A stretch of 36,531 bases of DNA from SIG440 sp045592585 (GCA_045592585.1 JAZNVB010000097.1:1-36531); one strand, 5' to 3'. Shown: positions 26,184 through 34,695, counted from the stretch's first letter. Numbers and translations are program-made. The notes: generated from the letters alone by a model not told the origin.

Positions 26184-26290
26184 ACACACAATATATGGTA
26201 GAATGAGGAAAAATTGGTTTATATATGAAATTTTAACTTATTCTATCAAGAATAAATGGTAGGTATTATGTTTTCAGGAAGGAGAAAATA

Positions 26291-26695
26291 ATGGTAAAGG
26301 CAAACAGTGTTGTAGAGAAAGAAACACGATATATTGCATATTTTACACTGATTTTAAGTGTGCTTATGCAGGCAATATTTCTTCTTCTTGGAAGATGGGA
26401 TTACACCGTTATTTTGGGCAATCTGCTTTCGTTGGCAATTGCGGTTCTTAATTTTTATTTTATGGGAATATCTGTACAGAAAGCAGTTGATATGGAGCAA
26501 AGCGATGCTGCCAAGCTTATGAGAGCATCACAGAGTATGAGAAATATTGCTGTTTTTGCTGCAGTTGCGATAGGCGTTGTATTGCCGTGGTTTAATACTC
26601 TGGCTGTTATTTTGCCGGTTTTTTTCCCGAGAATAGCAGTTGCTTTCAGACCTCTCATAAAAGAAAAAGCGAATAAGGAAGTGACAGAAAAATGA
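26291..26695 (+). CDS. atpI: ATP synthase subunit I
   Basis: The 134-residue membrane protein has about four hydrophobic helices (near residues 14-34, 38-58, 84-100, 102-120). Position and topology match AtpI, which is thought to help assemble the c-ring. AtpI sequences are poorly conserved, so the call rests mostly on gene order. GAAGGAG precedes the ATG. Its stop overlaps the atpB start by 4 bases. Confidence 0.8.
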   Translation: MVKANSVVEKETRYIAYFTLILSVLMQAIFLLLGRWDYTVILGNLLSLAIAVLNFYFMGISVQKAVDMEQSDAAKLMRASQSMRNIAVFAAVAIGVVLPWFNTLAVILPVFFPRIAVAFRPLIKEKANKEVTEK

Positions 26696-27582
26696 AACGT
26701 ATGACACTCCGGTTTAAGATGGTTGATATAATCTATATTGTAATGATGGCATTGCCTGTGTTTTTGTGTATTACTCTCAAGATTTTAACAACACCCCCAT
26801 CAAGTGGAATTACTATATCGGGTGCAAAGATTTATTTCACAATTCCAATGCCCATTCAGAATTTACCGATAACCGAATCACAGATTCACTCTTTGGCGGT
26901 TATTGTTTCTATGCTGTTTTTGTGTTTATATCTCACACACGGTATAAATAAGGGGATATGGCTGAAAAGACATCATTTTGCAGAGTTAATAGTGGAAAAG
27001 TCGCATGCACTTGTTAACGGAAATATGGGTGAGTATTTTCATTCCTTTGCACCATTTATTGCTGCAATATTAGGTCTTTCCGCTTTTTCGAGCTTAATAA
27101 CTCTTTTTGGTCTGTATGCTCCTACGTCTGACATCAATGTGGTGGCAGGCTGGGCGATTCTTGTTTTCATTCTGATAACATACTACAAAATGAAATGTGG
27201 ACCGATAGAATATATAAAAAGCTTTGCCAATCCGGTGCTGATGGCACCACTGAATGTAATCAGCGAAATTGCAACACCTATTTCAATGGCGTTTCGTCAT
27301 TACGGAAACGTGTTGTCGGGATCGGTTATTGGAATTCTTGTTGCATCGGCACTTCAGGGATTGTCAAACATAGTATTTGGTGCACTGCCGGGATTTTTAG
27401 GGGAGTTCCCATTTTTGCAGATTGGTCTGCCCGCAATTTTATCAATTTACTTTGACATATTCAGCGGATGTTTGCAGGCATATATTTTTGCAATGCTTAC
27501 GATGCTGTATATTTCGGGAGGATTTCCTCTCGACCTTTATCAGGAAAGAAAAGCAAAAAAAGCACTAAGGTGCAAAAATTAA
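26692..27582 (+). CDS. atpB: F1Fo ATP synthase subunit a
   Basis: The Fo stator subunit forms the ion half-channels facing the c-ring. At 296 residues it has five to six hydrophobic helices. The essential arginine is R202 in the AFRHYGNVLSG motif, matching the RLFGNmxaG motif of other a subunits. The preceding GLYAPTSDINV matches the usual PPTxDLN loop, and the SFANPVLMAPLNVISE helix is also typical. It is fused to no other domain. c-subunit features in the next gene suggest Na+ as the coupling ion. Confidence 0.93.
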   Translation: MKRMTLRFKMVDIIYIVMMALPVFLCITLKILTTPPSSGITISGAKIYFTIPMPIQNLPITESQIHSLAVIVSMLFLCLYLTHGINKGIWLKRHHFAELIVEKSHALVNGNMGEYFHSFAPFIAAILGLSAFSSLITLFGLYAPTSDINVVAGWAILVFILITYYKMKCGPIEYIKSFANPVLMAPLNVISEIATPISMAFRHYGNVLSGSVIGILVASALQGLSNIVFGALPGFLGEFPFLQIGLPAILSIYFDIFSGCLQAYIFAMLTMLYISGGFPLDLYQERKAKKALRCKN

Positions 27583-27596
27583 GTGGAGGTATTTTT

Positions 27597-27878
27597 ATGG
27601 AAATCGCAATCAGTATTATTTTAGGATGTTGTGCTCTTGGCGCAGGTACTGCTATGATAGCAGGTATCGGACCGGGTATCGGTGAAGGTAACGCAGTGGC
27701 AAAGGCTTGTGAAGCAATCGGAAGACAGCCGGAGTGCAAAGGCGATGTAACAACAACTATGCTTATGGGTTGTGCCATTGCAGAAACAACAGGTCTTTAT
27801 GCACTTGTTATTGCAATTCTGCTTTTGTTTGTTGCTCCCGGAATGTTCGTTGATATACTTATGAGCACACTTGGTTAA
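27597..27878 (+). CDS. atpE: F1Fo ATP synthase subunit c, two-carboxylate Na+ type
   Basis: The 93-residue hairpin protein forms the rotor ring. ATG 27597 follows GGAGG (27585-27589); the longer upstream frame overlaps atpB and is rejected. Helix 1 has GAGTAMIAGIGPGIGEGNA, the loop has GRQPE (R43-Q44-P45), and helix 2 has AIAETTGLY. Aligned with the Na+ c subunit of Ilyobacter (offset 2), ligand positions 32/65/66/67/70 read E30, E63, T64, T65 and Y68. Glu at both 32 and 65 matches the two-carboxylate Na+ site described for Fusobacterium nucleatum. Five cysteines (C11, C12, C38, C47, C59) are unusual; C59 replaces the Gln often found before AxAE. Confidence 0.95.
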   Translation: MEIAISIILGCCALGAGTAMIAGIGPGIGEGNAVAKACEAIGRQPECKGDVTTTMLMGCAIAETTGLYALVIAILLLFVAPGMFVDILMSTLG

Positions 27879-27896
27879 TACAGAGAGGAATTTATT

Positions 27897-28400
27897 ATGC
27901 AAACATTAGAAGTTATCTCTGTCAATTTTTGGCAGATATTGATTTCACTGTTAAATTTGCTTATTCTTTTTCTCCTGTTCAAAAAGTTTCTTTTTAAGCC
28001 GGTTAACAATATGCTCAGCAAACGTCAGGCAGAGCTGGATGAACGCTACAATGCTGCAGACGATGCAAAGCGCGCTGCCGAAGAAGAAAAACTTTTCTGG
28101 GACGAGAAAATCGGTACCGTTAAGGAAGAAACCGATAAAATGATTGAAAAAGCCCAGAATAATGCAAAGCGTCAGGGCGATGCGATTGTTTCGAAGGCAA
28201 AGGAACAGGCTGAAGGCATAGTCCGCCAGGCAGAAACTCAGGCTCAGCTTGAAATGAAAAAAGCAGAGGAAGGCATAAAGAGAGAAATCGTTGAGGTATC
28301 AACTGCTCTTGCCAACAAGCTTTTGGAACGCGAGATCAATCCTGAGGACCACCGCAGTTTGATTGATTCATTTATTGAGAAAATAGGTGATGAAGAATGA
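27897..28400 (+). CDS. atpF: F1Fo ATP synthase subunit b
   Basis: The stator stalk subunit is 167 residues: one N-terminal membrane helix (about 10-30, INFWQILISLLNLLILFLLF-like), then KPVNNMLSKRQAELDERYNAA and a long charged helix to the end, as in all b subunits. AGAGAGG precedes the ATG. The 4-base overlap with atpH couples their translation. Only one b gene is present, as expected outside photosynthetic bacteria. Confidence 0.95.
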   Translation: MQTLEVISVNFWQILISLLNLLILFLLFKKFLFKPVNNMLSKRQAELDERYNAADDAKRAAEEEKLFWDEKIGTVKEETDKMIEKAQNNAKRQGDAIVSKAKEQAEGIVRQAETQAQLEMKKAEEGIKREIVEVSTALANKLLEREINPEDHRSLIDSFIEKIGDEE

Positions 28401-28927
28401 GTGGAATAAGCAGTGAATATGCACAGGCATTGTTTATGCTGGCAATGGAGAAAGACTTGGGAGAAGATTATGCAAAGGCTCTGGATTTAGTTGCCGATGC
28501 CTTTTTACAAAACCCATTGTATACAGAACTTCTTGAGTCCCCCGGCATCCCTCTTAGCGAGAGGCTGGCAGCGCTTGAAAGTGCTTTTTCTGATGCTGTG
28601 CCCAGGGATGTGCTTTCGTTTTTAAAGCTTCTTTGTGAAAAAAGATATGTTGCACATTTTAATGATTGTGTGGTGCAGTACAAGGCATTGCTGAATGAGG
28701 TAAACAGTATTTCAAATGCAAATGTTACAAGTGCTGTTGAACTCAGCGAAAACGAAAAGAATTCGTTAAAGAAAAAGCTTGAAAACCTGAGTGGACATAC
28801 GGTAATGATTGAATATACCGTTGAACCCTCAATATTGGGTGGCCTGATTGTCGAAATTGATGGCAAGGTTATGGATTCAAGCATTCAGAAACATCTTAAA
28901 GATGTAAAGGAAGTGATAAGCAGATGA
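28397..28927 (+). CDS. atpH: F1Fo ATP synthase subunit delta
   Basis: The OSCP-like delta subunit joins the b stalk to the top of F1. It is 176 residues, with an N-terminal helical domain starting SSEYAQALFMLA and a C-terminal part containing TVEPSILGGLIVEIDGKVMDSSI, the most conserved piece of the family. It overlaps both atpF and atpA by 4 bases. Confidence 0.95.
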   Translation: MSGISSEYAQALFMLAMEKDLGEDYAKALDLVADAFLQNPLYTELLESPGIPLSERLAALESAFSDAVPRDVLSFLKLLCEKRYVAHFNDCVVQYKALLNEVNSISNANVTSAVELSENEKNSLKKKLENLSGHTVMIEYTVEPSILGGLIVEIDGKVMDSSIQKHLKDVKEVISR

Positions 28928-30417
28928 GTACAAGACCTGATGAAATTAGTCAGATAATTAAACAGCAAATTGAAAACTACGAATCAAAAATAGAAATGCA
29001 GGAAACCGGCACTGTAATTCTTGTTGGTGACGGAATTGCCCGTGTTTACGGACTTAGGGCCTGCATGGCAAGTGAGCTTCTTGAATTTGAGGACGGCAGC
29101 TTTGGTATGGCGCAAAACCTTGAAAGCGAAACGGTGGCAGTTGCCCTTTTATCGGATACAAATGACATTGAAGAGGGTACAAAGGTGCGTCGTACAGGCA
29201 AGGTAGTGTCTGTTCCGGTTGGCGATGCCCTTCTTGGCAGAGTTGTAGATGCTCTTGGTCAGCCTATTGACGGCAAGGGCCCCATTGCAACAACCGAAAC
29301 AAGACCAATCGAGTCTGAAGCTCCCGGAATTATTGAAAGAAAGAGTGTATCTGTTCCTCTGCAGACAGGGATAAAGGCTATTGACAGTATGATTCCTATT
29401 GGACGTGGACAGAGAGAACTTATCATAGGTGACAGACAGACCGGTAAAACCGAGATTGCAATTGATACAATTATTAACCAGAAGAACAGTGACGTTATCT
29501 GTATTTATGTTGCAATCGGACAAAAGAATACATCTGTTGTGCAGCTTGCAAACGAACTTACAAATGCAGGTGCTATGGAGTATACCATTATAGTTTCTGC
29601 TTCTGCGTCAGAAACTGCGCCCCTTCAGTATGTTGCACCCTATTCGGGCTGTGCTATGGCAGAATATTTTATGCAGCAGGGCAAGGATGTGCTTATCATT
29701 TATGATGATTTGTCAAAGCATGCTATTGCTTACCGTGCACTGTCATTGCTTATTCGCCGTCCACCCGGACGTGAAGCATACCCCGGAGATGTATTCTATC
29801 TCCATTCAAGATTGCTTGAAAGAGCAGCTTGTGTTGCTCCCGAATATGGCGGTGGATCTATTACGGCACTTCCTATTATTGAAACTCAGGCAGGCGATGT
29901 TTCGGCATATATTCCAACCAACGTTATTTCAATAACAGACGGACAGATATTCCTTGAAACAGAGCTTTTCCACGCAGGTATTATGCCTGCTATTAACCCC
30001 GGTATTTCGGTAAGCCGTGTTGGTGGTTCAGCACAGCTTAAGGCAATGAAAAAGGTTTCGGGCGAGCTCAAGCTTCTTTATGCTCAGTACAGAGAGCTGC
30101 AGTCTTTTGCTCAGTTCGGCAGCGACCTTGACGAGGATACCAAAAACCGTCTTGCCCTTGGTGAGAGAATAGTTGAAGTCCTGAAACAGAAGAAGAATTC
30201 ACCTGTACGTGTAGGCTGTCAGGTTGCAATAGTATATGCGGTTATTAACGGCTATCTTAATGACATTGCAGTATCAAAGGTTGCAGACTACGAAAAGAAC
30301 CTTTCGGATTTGCTTGAAGCGGAATATCCCAATCTTCTCGAAAGATTTGAGAGTAATTTCTGTGATGACGAGGATATTGAGATGCTTAAAAAAGCACTCG
30401 ACCAGATGAGAGGATAA
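28924..30417 (+). CDS. atpA: F1Fo ATP synthase subunit alpha
   Basis: The non-catalytic nucleotide-binding subunit of F1 is 497 residues, near the usual 500-505. The N-terminal beta barrel (to about residue 95) includes TVILVGDGIARVYGL. P-loop GDRQTGKT is at 169-176. YDDLSKHAIAYRALSLLIRRPPGREAYPGD is the expected Walker B region, and the arginine finger lies in SVSRVGGSAQ. It overlaps atpH by 4 bases, with a 4-base gap to atpG. Confidence 0.98.
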   Translation: MSTRPDEISQIIKQQIENYESKIEMQETGTVILVGDGIARVYGLRACMASELLEFEDGSFGMAQNLESETVAVALLSDTNDIEEGTKVRRTGKVVSVPVGDALLGRVVDALGQPIDGKGPIATTETRPIESEAPGIIERKSVSVPLQTGIKAIDSMIPIGRGQRELIIGDRQTGKTEIAIDTIINQKNSDVICIYVAIGQKNTSVVQLANELTNAGAMEYTIIVSASASETAPLQYVAPYSGCAMAEYFMQQGKDVLIIYDDLSKHAIAYRALSLLIRRPPGREAYPGDVFYLHSRLLERAACVAPEYGGGSITALPIIETQAGDVSAYIPTNVISITDGQIFLETELFHAGIMPAINPGISVSRVGGSAQLKAMKKVSGELKLLYAQYRELQSFAQFGSDLDEDTKNRLALGERIVEVLKQKKNSPVRVGCQVAIVYAVINGYLNDIAVSKVADYEKNLSDLLEAEYPNLLERFESNFCDDEDIEMLKKALDQMRG

Positions 30418-30421
30418 GAAT

Positions 30422-31225
30422 ATGGGTGTAGATATTAAAAGCTTGAAAACCCGCATCAAAAGTGTGGATTCAACATTGCATCTTACCAAGGCGATGGGGC
30501 TTGTAGCATCTGCAAAGATACGCAGCGCAACAATTGCAATGAACAAAAGCCGTGAATATTCTATGGCTATTGACGATACCATTTCGATGTTGTCATCAGC
30601 AAAATCCTGCGAGAGGAGCGAATATATGAAAGCCGGTGAAAAGGGCAAAGTTTGTCTTATAGTAGTTGCCGGTGACAGAGGTCTTGCAGGCGGTTACAAC
30701 TCTAATATATTCAAACTTGCCGATGCAGAAGCGGCAGATAAGATTATTCCAATCGGCAAACGTACCTGCGAAAGATATGGGCATGAGATTGTTAAAACCG
30801 AAGGCTTTTTGTATAATGATGCCATTGAGCTTGCCAAAACCATTTGCGCAGAGTTCAAGGAAGGTGCATATGAAAAAGTAGGAATTGTTTCTACCAGGTA
30901 TTTTTCAATGATGACACAGACCCCCGAAATCAACTGGGTGTTACCTCTTGAAAAGACGGAGAGAAAGTCGAAAGCAGATATTGTCTATGAGCCTGATGAA
31001 AAGACCATTCTTGAGGCGGTTATTGAAGAATACATTGCAGGCAAGATAGTTGCGGCAGCACGAGAAGGCTTTGCCTGTGAGGTTATTGCAAGACGTTTTG
31101 CAATGGATAATGCTGGTAAGAATGCAAGTGAGATGATTGAAGACCTTACACTTGAATATAACCGTGCAAGACAAGGTGCAATCACTCAGGAAATTACAGA
31201 AATTGTGGCCGGAAGCGGCGCTTAA
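30422..31225 (+). CDS. atpG: F1Fo ATP synthase subunit gamma
   Basis: The rotor shaft subunit is 267 residues, about 20 shorter than the usual 285-290. The shortening appears to be in the central globular part, because both ends are normal: the N-terminal helix has RIKSVDSTLHLTKAMGLVASAKI, and the C-terminal helix has FAMDNAGKNASEMIEDLTLEYNRARQGAITQEITEIVAG. The conserved GDRGLAGGYN is present. Complete, with no frameshift seen. It is followed by AAGGAGGG for atpD. Confidence 0.95.
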   Translation: MGVDIKSLKTRIKSVDSTLHLTKAMGLVASAKIRSATIAMNKSREYSMAIDDTISMLSSAKSCERSEYMKAGEKGKVCLIVVAGDRGLAGGYNSNIFKLADAEAADKIIPIGKRTCERYGHEIVKTEGFLYNDAIELAKTICAEFKEGAYEKVGIVSTRYFSMMTQTPEINWVLPLEKTERKSKADIVYEPDEKTILEAVIEEYIAGKIVAAAREGFACEVIARRFAMDNAGKNASEMIEDLTLEYNRARQGAITQEITEIVAGSGA

Positions 31226-31237
31226 GGAGGGAGTATC

Positions 31238-32635
31238 ATGTCAGATTTAGCAAAAGGCATTGTAATGCAGGTTATGGGCCCGGTTGTTGACGTTCGGTTT
31301 GAAGACGGAAGCATGCCTGCGATTTACAATGCACTTACAATGAAAATAGGCGAGAAAACTTTGACTGTTGAGGTTGCACAGCACATAGGCGACAATACGG
31401 TAAGATGTATAGCTATGGCATCAACCGACGGTCTTACCAGAGGAACGGCTGTTACCGACACAGGCAAGGCAATCAGCGTGCCTGTGGGCAGAAAAACTCT
31501 TGGTAGAATTTTTAACGTTCTTGGCAACCCGGTTGACAACAAGCCGGCGCCTGAAGATGTTGACAGATGGGACATTCACCGTCCTGCGCCTGAGTATGCC
31601 GACCTTTCAACCTCCACAGAAATTCTGGAGACAGGTATTAAGGTAATCGACCTTATCTGCCCCTATTCAAAGGGCGGAAAGATAGGTCTTTTTGGCGGTG
31701 CAGGTGTTGGTAAAACTGTTCTTATTATGGAGCTTATCAACAACATCGCAAAGGAACATGGTGGACTTTCGGTATTTACCGGTGTTGGTGAACGTACAAG
31801 AGAAGGTAATGACCTTTATAATGAAATGAAGGAGTCGGGAGTTCTCTCTAACACAACCCTTGTATACGGACAGATGAACGAGCCTCCCGGCGCAAGAATG
31901 AGAGTTGGACTTTCAGGCCTTACCATGGCGGAATACTTCCGTGAAGAGGAAGGTCAGGACGTGCTTCTCTTTATAGATAACATATTCAGATTTACTCAGG
32001 CAGGCTCCGAGGTTTCAGCACTTCTCGGCAGAATGCCTTCAGCCGTTGGATATCAGCCCACCCTTGCAAATGAGATGGGTATGCTGCAGGAAAGAATTAC
32101 ATCAACAAAGAAGGGTTCTATCACATCAATTCAGGCGGTATATGTACCGGCGGATGACCTTACCGACCCGGCACCTGCCACAACCTTTGCCCATCTTGAT
32201 GCAACAACAGTTCTTTCAAGAACAATTGCGTCACAGGGTATTTATCCCGCAGTTGACCCACTAGAGTCAACAAGCCGTATTCTTTCGGCAGATATCTTAG
32301 GTGAGGAGCATTATACTGTTGCCCGTGAGGTACAGAGAATTCTTCAGAGATATCAGGAACTTATGGATATTATCGCTATTATGGGTATGGATGAGCTTTC
32401 AGACGAGGATAAGCTCCTTGTTTCAAGAGCAAGAAAAATTCAGAGATTTTTGTCACAGCCATTCCATGTATCAGAAAAGTTTATCGGTATTCCCGGAACA
32501 TATGTTCCCCTTTCTGAGACAATCAGAGGCTTTAAGGAAATTATCGAAGGCAAGCATGACGACCTTCCTGAGTCGGCATTCCTGTTTGTGGGTACCATAG
32601 ACGAAGCGGTTGAAAAGGCGAAAAAGGTGGTATAA
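31238..32635 (+). CDS. atpD: F1Fo ATP synthase subunit beta
   Basis: The catalytic subunit of F1 is 465 residues, the family length. P-loop GGAGVGKT is at 153-160, followed by GVGERTREGNDLY with the catalytic Glu and VLLFIDNIFRFTQAG (Walker B). The ALLGRMPSAVGYQPTLA block follows, and the DELSDEDK (DELSEED-type) motif sits in the C-terminal domain. The TAATG junction overlaps the atpC start by 1 base. Confidence 0.98.
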   Translation: MSDLAKGIVMQVMGPVVDVRFEDGSMPAIYNALTMKIGEKTLTVEVAQHIGDNTVRCIAMASTDGLTRGTAVTDTGKAISVPVGRKTLGRIFNVLGNPVDNKPAPEDVDRWDIHRPAPEYADLSTSTEILETGIKVIDLICPYSKGGKIGLFGGAGVGKTVLIMELINNIAKEHGGLSVFTGVGERTREGNDLYNEMKESGVLSNTTLVYGQMNEPPGARMRVGLSGLTMAEYFREEEGQDVLLFIDNIFRFTQAGSEVSALLGRMPSAVGYQPTLANEMGMLQERITSTKKGSITSIQAVYVPADDLTDPAPATTFAHLDATTVLSRTIASQGIYPAVDPLESTSRILSADILGEEHYTVAREVQRILQRYQELMDIIAIMGMDELSDEDKLLVSRARKIQRFLSQPFHVSEKFIGIPGTYVPLSETIRGFKEIIEGKHDDLPESAFLFVGTIDEAVEKAKKVV

Positions 32636-32895
32636 TGAAGACATTTAAATTTGTTATATCAACCCCTGACGGAAATTTGTTTGAGGGCGATATTGTAAAG
32701 GTTTCACTGCGCGGCAGCGAGGGCGACCTTGCTGTAATGGCAAATCATATTCCCTTTTTAACATCTGTTAAACCCTGCGAATGCAGGATTGAGCTTGAAG
32801 ACGGAACTGATAAGGCAATCAATGTTGAACGAGGACTGCTTAGTGTAACAACCGAAAGTGTTACCTTAATGTCAGGCAGCGCTAAAATTAAATAA
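32635..32895 (+). CDS. atpC: F1Fo ATP synthase subunit epsilon, N-terminal domain only
   Basis: The product is 86 residues against the usual 130-140. It contains the complete beta-sandwich domain (FVISTPDGNLFEGDIVKVSLRG, GDLAVMANHIPFLTSVKP, INVERGLLSV) that binds gamma and the c-ring. The C-terminal two-helix domain, which in other bacteria can extend and inhibit ATP hydrolysis, is absent. The terminator begins 6 bases after the stop, leaving no room for a frameshifted remainder, so the loss is established rather than a sequencing error. Short epsilon subunits are known in some other bacteria. Confidence 0.92.
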   Translation: MKTFKFVISTPDGNLFEGDIVKVSLRGSEGDLAVMANHIPFLTSVKPCECRIELEDGTDKAINVERGLLSVTTESVTLMSGSAKIK

Positions 32896-32901
32896 AAAAA
32901 T

Positions 32902-32934
32902 AAAAGCAACAAGTTTTTGGCTTGTTGCTTTTTT
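32902..32934 (+). terminator. Intrinsic terminator of the atp operon
   Basis: AAAAGCAACAAG (32902-32913) pairs with CTTGTTGCTTTT (32921-32932), a perfect 12-bp stem with a 7-base loop and a T-rich tail. It may also act for the minus-strand glycosidase gene ending at 32948, since the reverse side also ends in T residues. Confidence 0.92.
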
Positions 32935-32947
32935 GTTTGGAGTTCAA

Positions 32948-34474
32948 TTAGTATTTCCAATCAAATTCCTTCTCGCCGTCAAAGGTCTGCCAACGTGTAG
33001 GAAGGTCTGTTTCTGTCCAGTCAAGAGGCTTTGCTATTTCGTGAGGCTCGGAAACAAGTGCAAAAGCTTCTGTAAGAGCTTCTCTTATCTGGGGAGTATA
33101 ACACTGATTTTCAACCGATACAATCATTGATGTGCCGCTGTACTTTACAAGTCGCATCCATTCGTCTATCTGTTCGGGAGTAAGCTTGCTTGTTATAGCA
33201 ACACAGTCGGGGTCAGCGGCATAAAGTGCATTGTGCTGCATACCGCGAAATGCAAGGGTGTTTACACCCATTTTTACTGTTCGTTTATAATCATAGCCGC
33301 TTATATCATCACCAATTCTGAATACATTAAAAATTCCTGCACTAAGGTGGCTGAAGGTGTTACAAGCATTGATAATAGCGCCTTTTGCAGCTTTGGCTGA
33401 TCTTTCATAGTACTCGGTGGAAATTTCAGCTGTTGTTTTATTCTTTTCATAGAAGGACCATTTACCTTCAACTACGGACTGCTTCATTAAAGGTCCGTAG
33501 TGACCGAAAATATCAACACAGGCAAAATCATGCTTGATAAGTTCATATCCCCAATCAACAAAACGGTTAAGGTCTTCTATGGTTTTCTCTTTGATGGCAG
33601 GGTGAGAGGGGTCAAGGAACTTAAAGTTTTTATTCTCTCTGCGCAGTATTGCATCATCAGGAACATATTCCAATGTTTCAAGAGGCTTAAACCAGATTCC
33701 GGGACGTACATCAAGGGCACGTATTTCGTCGGCAAGGAGCTTCATATCCTTAAAGTTTATATTGCATCCGTTAAAGGGCCCGCTTATGTACTGATCATTG
33801 GGGAACCAGTTGTGGCAAGGCTGCCATCCGGCGTCTACTGTCTGATATGGTCTGTTTTTAAGCCCCCGGGAACATTCCGAAAGAATTTTTACGTGCTCAA
33901 TAATCTTGTCAAAGTTATTTTTTCCATAATTATCATACCAGTCATCGCCACCGTAAAAAGGCTCTTTGAGTAAAGCCGGTTTGTCACACATCATTTTGCA
34001 AAACTCGTTGATAATGCTAAAGGTATCACCTGTCTTTGATAAAGAAACAAGCTCTGCAACCTTTAGTTTTCTGCCGTCAAACTGTGTATCAGCACAGCCG
34101 CAACGAACATCCATAAGCAAGGTGACAGTTGTTGTGGTTGCTGTCCAGGAGCAAAGTGCCGCTGGACCGGTTTTCACACCGATACAGGTTGTTACATCGC
34201 CATCTTTAACCGAAAAATACCAGGGATGAAATGCCGGCTCAATAATGGGTTTCCAGCGTAAATCACCGTAAGCACGTTCCCAGGCATCCCCAAGAACAAG
34301 GGAATCTTGCGAGAAATTCGCCTTCCATTCGATTTTTATCCATGAAGCACAGCTTGTCTGCAGGTATATTGTGTTGTCGGTGATAGAAACCTCACCTGAT
34401 GCTATTCGCCATTTACCTTCAGAACACAGTGCGATAGTATTTGGTTGTTTAAAGTCTAACATATTAATTTTCAT
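32948..34474 (-). CDS. Clan GH-D glycosidase, alpha-galactosidase-like
   Basis: The 508-residue cytosolic enzyme has no signal peptide. The N-terminal beta-rich domain (about 1-175) is followed by a TIM barrel with GGDDWYDNYG, QTVDAGWQPC, RPGIWFKPLE and YELIKHDFACVD. The likely nucleophile is D316 (KHDF) and the acid/base D389 or D390 in RIGDDISGYD, in the order and rough spacing of GH36/GH27 alpha-galactosidases. The substrate could be an alpha-galactoside or a related sugar. Start choice is uncertain: GTG 34489 has no ribosome site, ATG 34474 has AAAGG only 2 bases away, and ATG 34462 has it 14 bases away. It is divergent from a transporter and an AraC regulator, which may form one sugar-use locus. 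Confidence 0.75.
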   Translation of the reverse strand: MKINMLDFKQPNTIALCSEGKWRIASGEVSITDNTIYLQTSCASWIKIEWKANFSQDSLVLGDAWERAYGDLRWKPIIEPAFHPWYFSVKDGDVTTCIGVKTGPAALCSWTATTTTVTLLMDVRCGCADTQFDGRKLKVAELVSLSKTGDTFSIINEFCKMMCDKPALLKEPFYGGDDWYDNYGKNNFDKIIEHVKILSECSRGLKNRPYQTVDAGWQPCHNWFPNDQYISGPFNGCNINFKDMKLLADEIRALDVRPGIWFKPLETLEYVPDDAILRRENKNFKFLDPSHPAIKEKTIEDLNRFVDWGYELIKHDFACVDIFGHYGPLMKQSVVEGKWSFYEKNKTTAEISTEYYERSAKAAKGAIINACNTFSHLSAGIFNVFRIGDDISGYDYKRTVKMGVNTLAFRGMQHNALYAADPDCVAITSKLTPEQIDEWMRLVKYSGTSMIVSVENQCYTPQIREALTEAFALVSEPHEIAKPLDWTETDLPTRWQTFDGEKEFDWKY

Positions 34475-34539
34475 AGCCTTTCTACCCACAAATAGTAGTT
34501 AAAAATACACGCGCATCATATTGTGGGCAGATAAGGCGT

Positions 34540-34648
34540 GTAGTGAAAATTACGCACATCGCCGTTTTCTGCCTGAAAGGCACAAAAGCTCGGCGGTGCA
34601 ATAAATTCTACCGGATGTATTAACGTGATTTTTCACGTTAATACATCC
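34540..34648 (-). other. Structured leader or palindromic element before the glycosidase gene
   Basis: This gene-free stretch (34490-34829) holds a perfect 16-bp hairpin with a 4-base loop (34613-34628/34633-34648). Next to it is a nested rod: CTAC/GTAG (34608-34611/34540-34543), GCAC-CGCCG pairing with CGGCG-AT-GTGC (34599-34591/34564-34554), and an inner TGCC/GGCA hairpin (34570-34582), read on the minus strand. If the promoter at 34658-34687 is used, the 16-bp hairpin sits right at the 5' end of the glycosidase mRNA. It may be a regulatory leader or an intergenic repeat. Confidence 0.5.
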
Positions 34649-34657
34649 TTTATAATA

Positions 34658-34687
34658 AATGTAGCACAGAATTAAACAAACTTTCAA
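34658..34687 (-). promoter_or_regulatory. Possible promoter of the glycosidase gene
   Basis: On the minus strand, TTGAAA (34687-34682) and TACATT (34663-34658) are separated by 18 bases. An alternative -10, TATTAT (34657-34652), has only a poor -35 (TTTGTT). It gives a leader of about 175 bases. Confidence 0.4.
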
Positions 34688-34695
34688 GACGTATT

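Noticed and set aside
33500..33973. Plus-strand open frame of 157 codons inside the glycosidase gene
   Set aside because: It is the complement of a recognised glycosidase barrel and shows no ribosome site or family motif.
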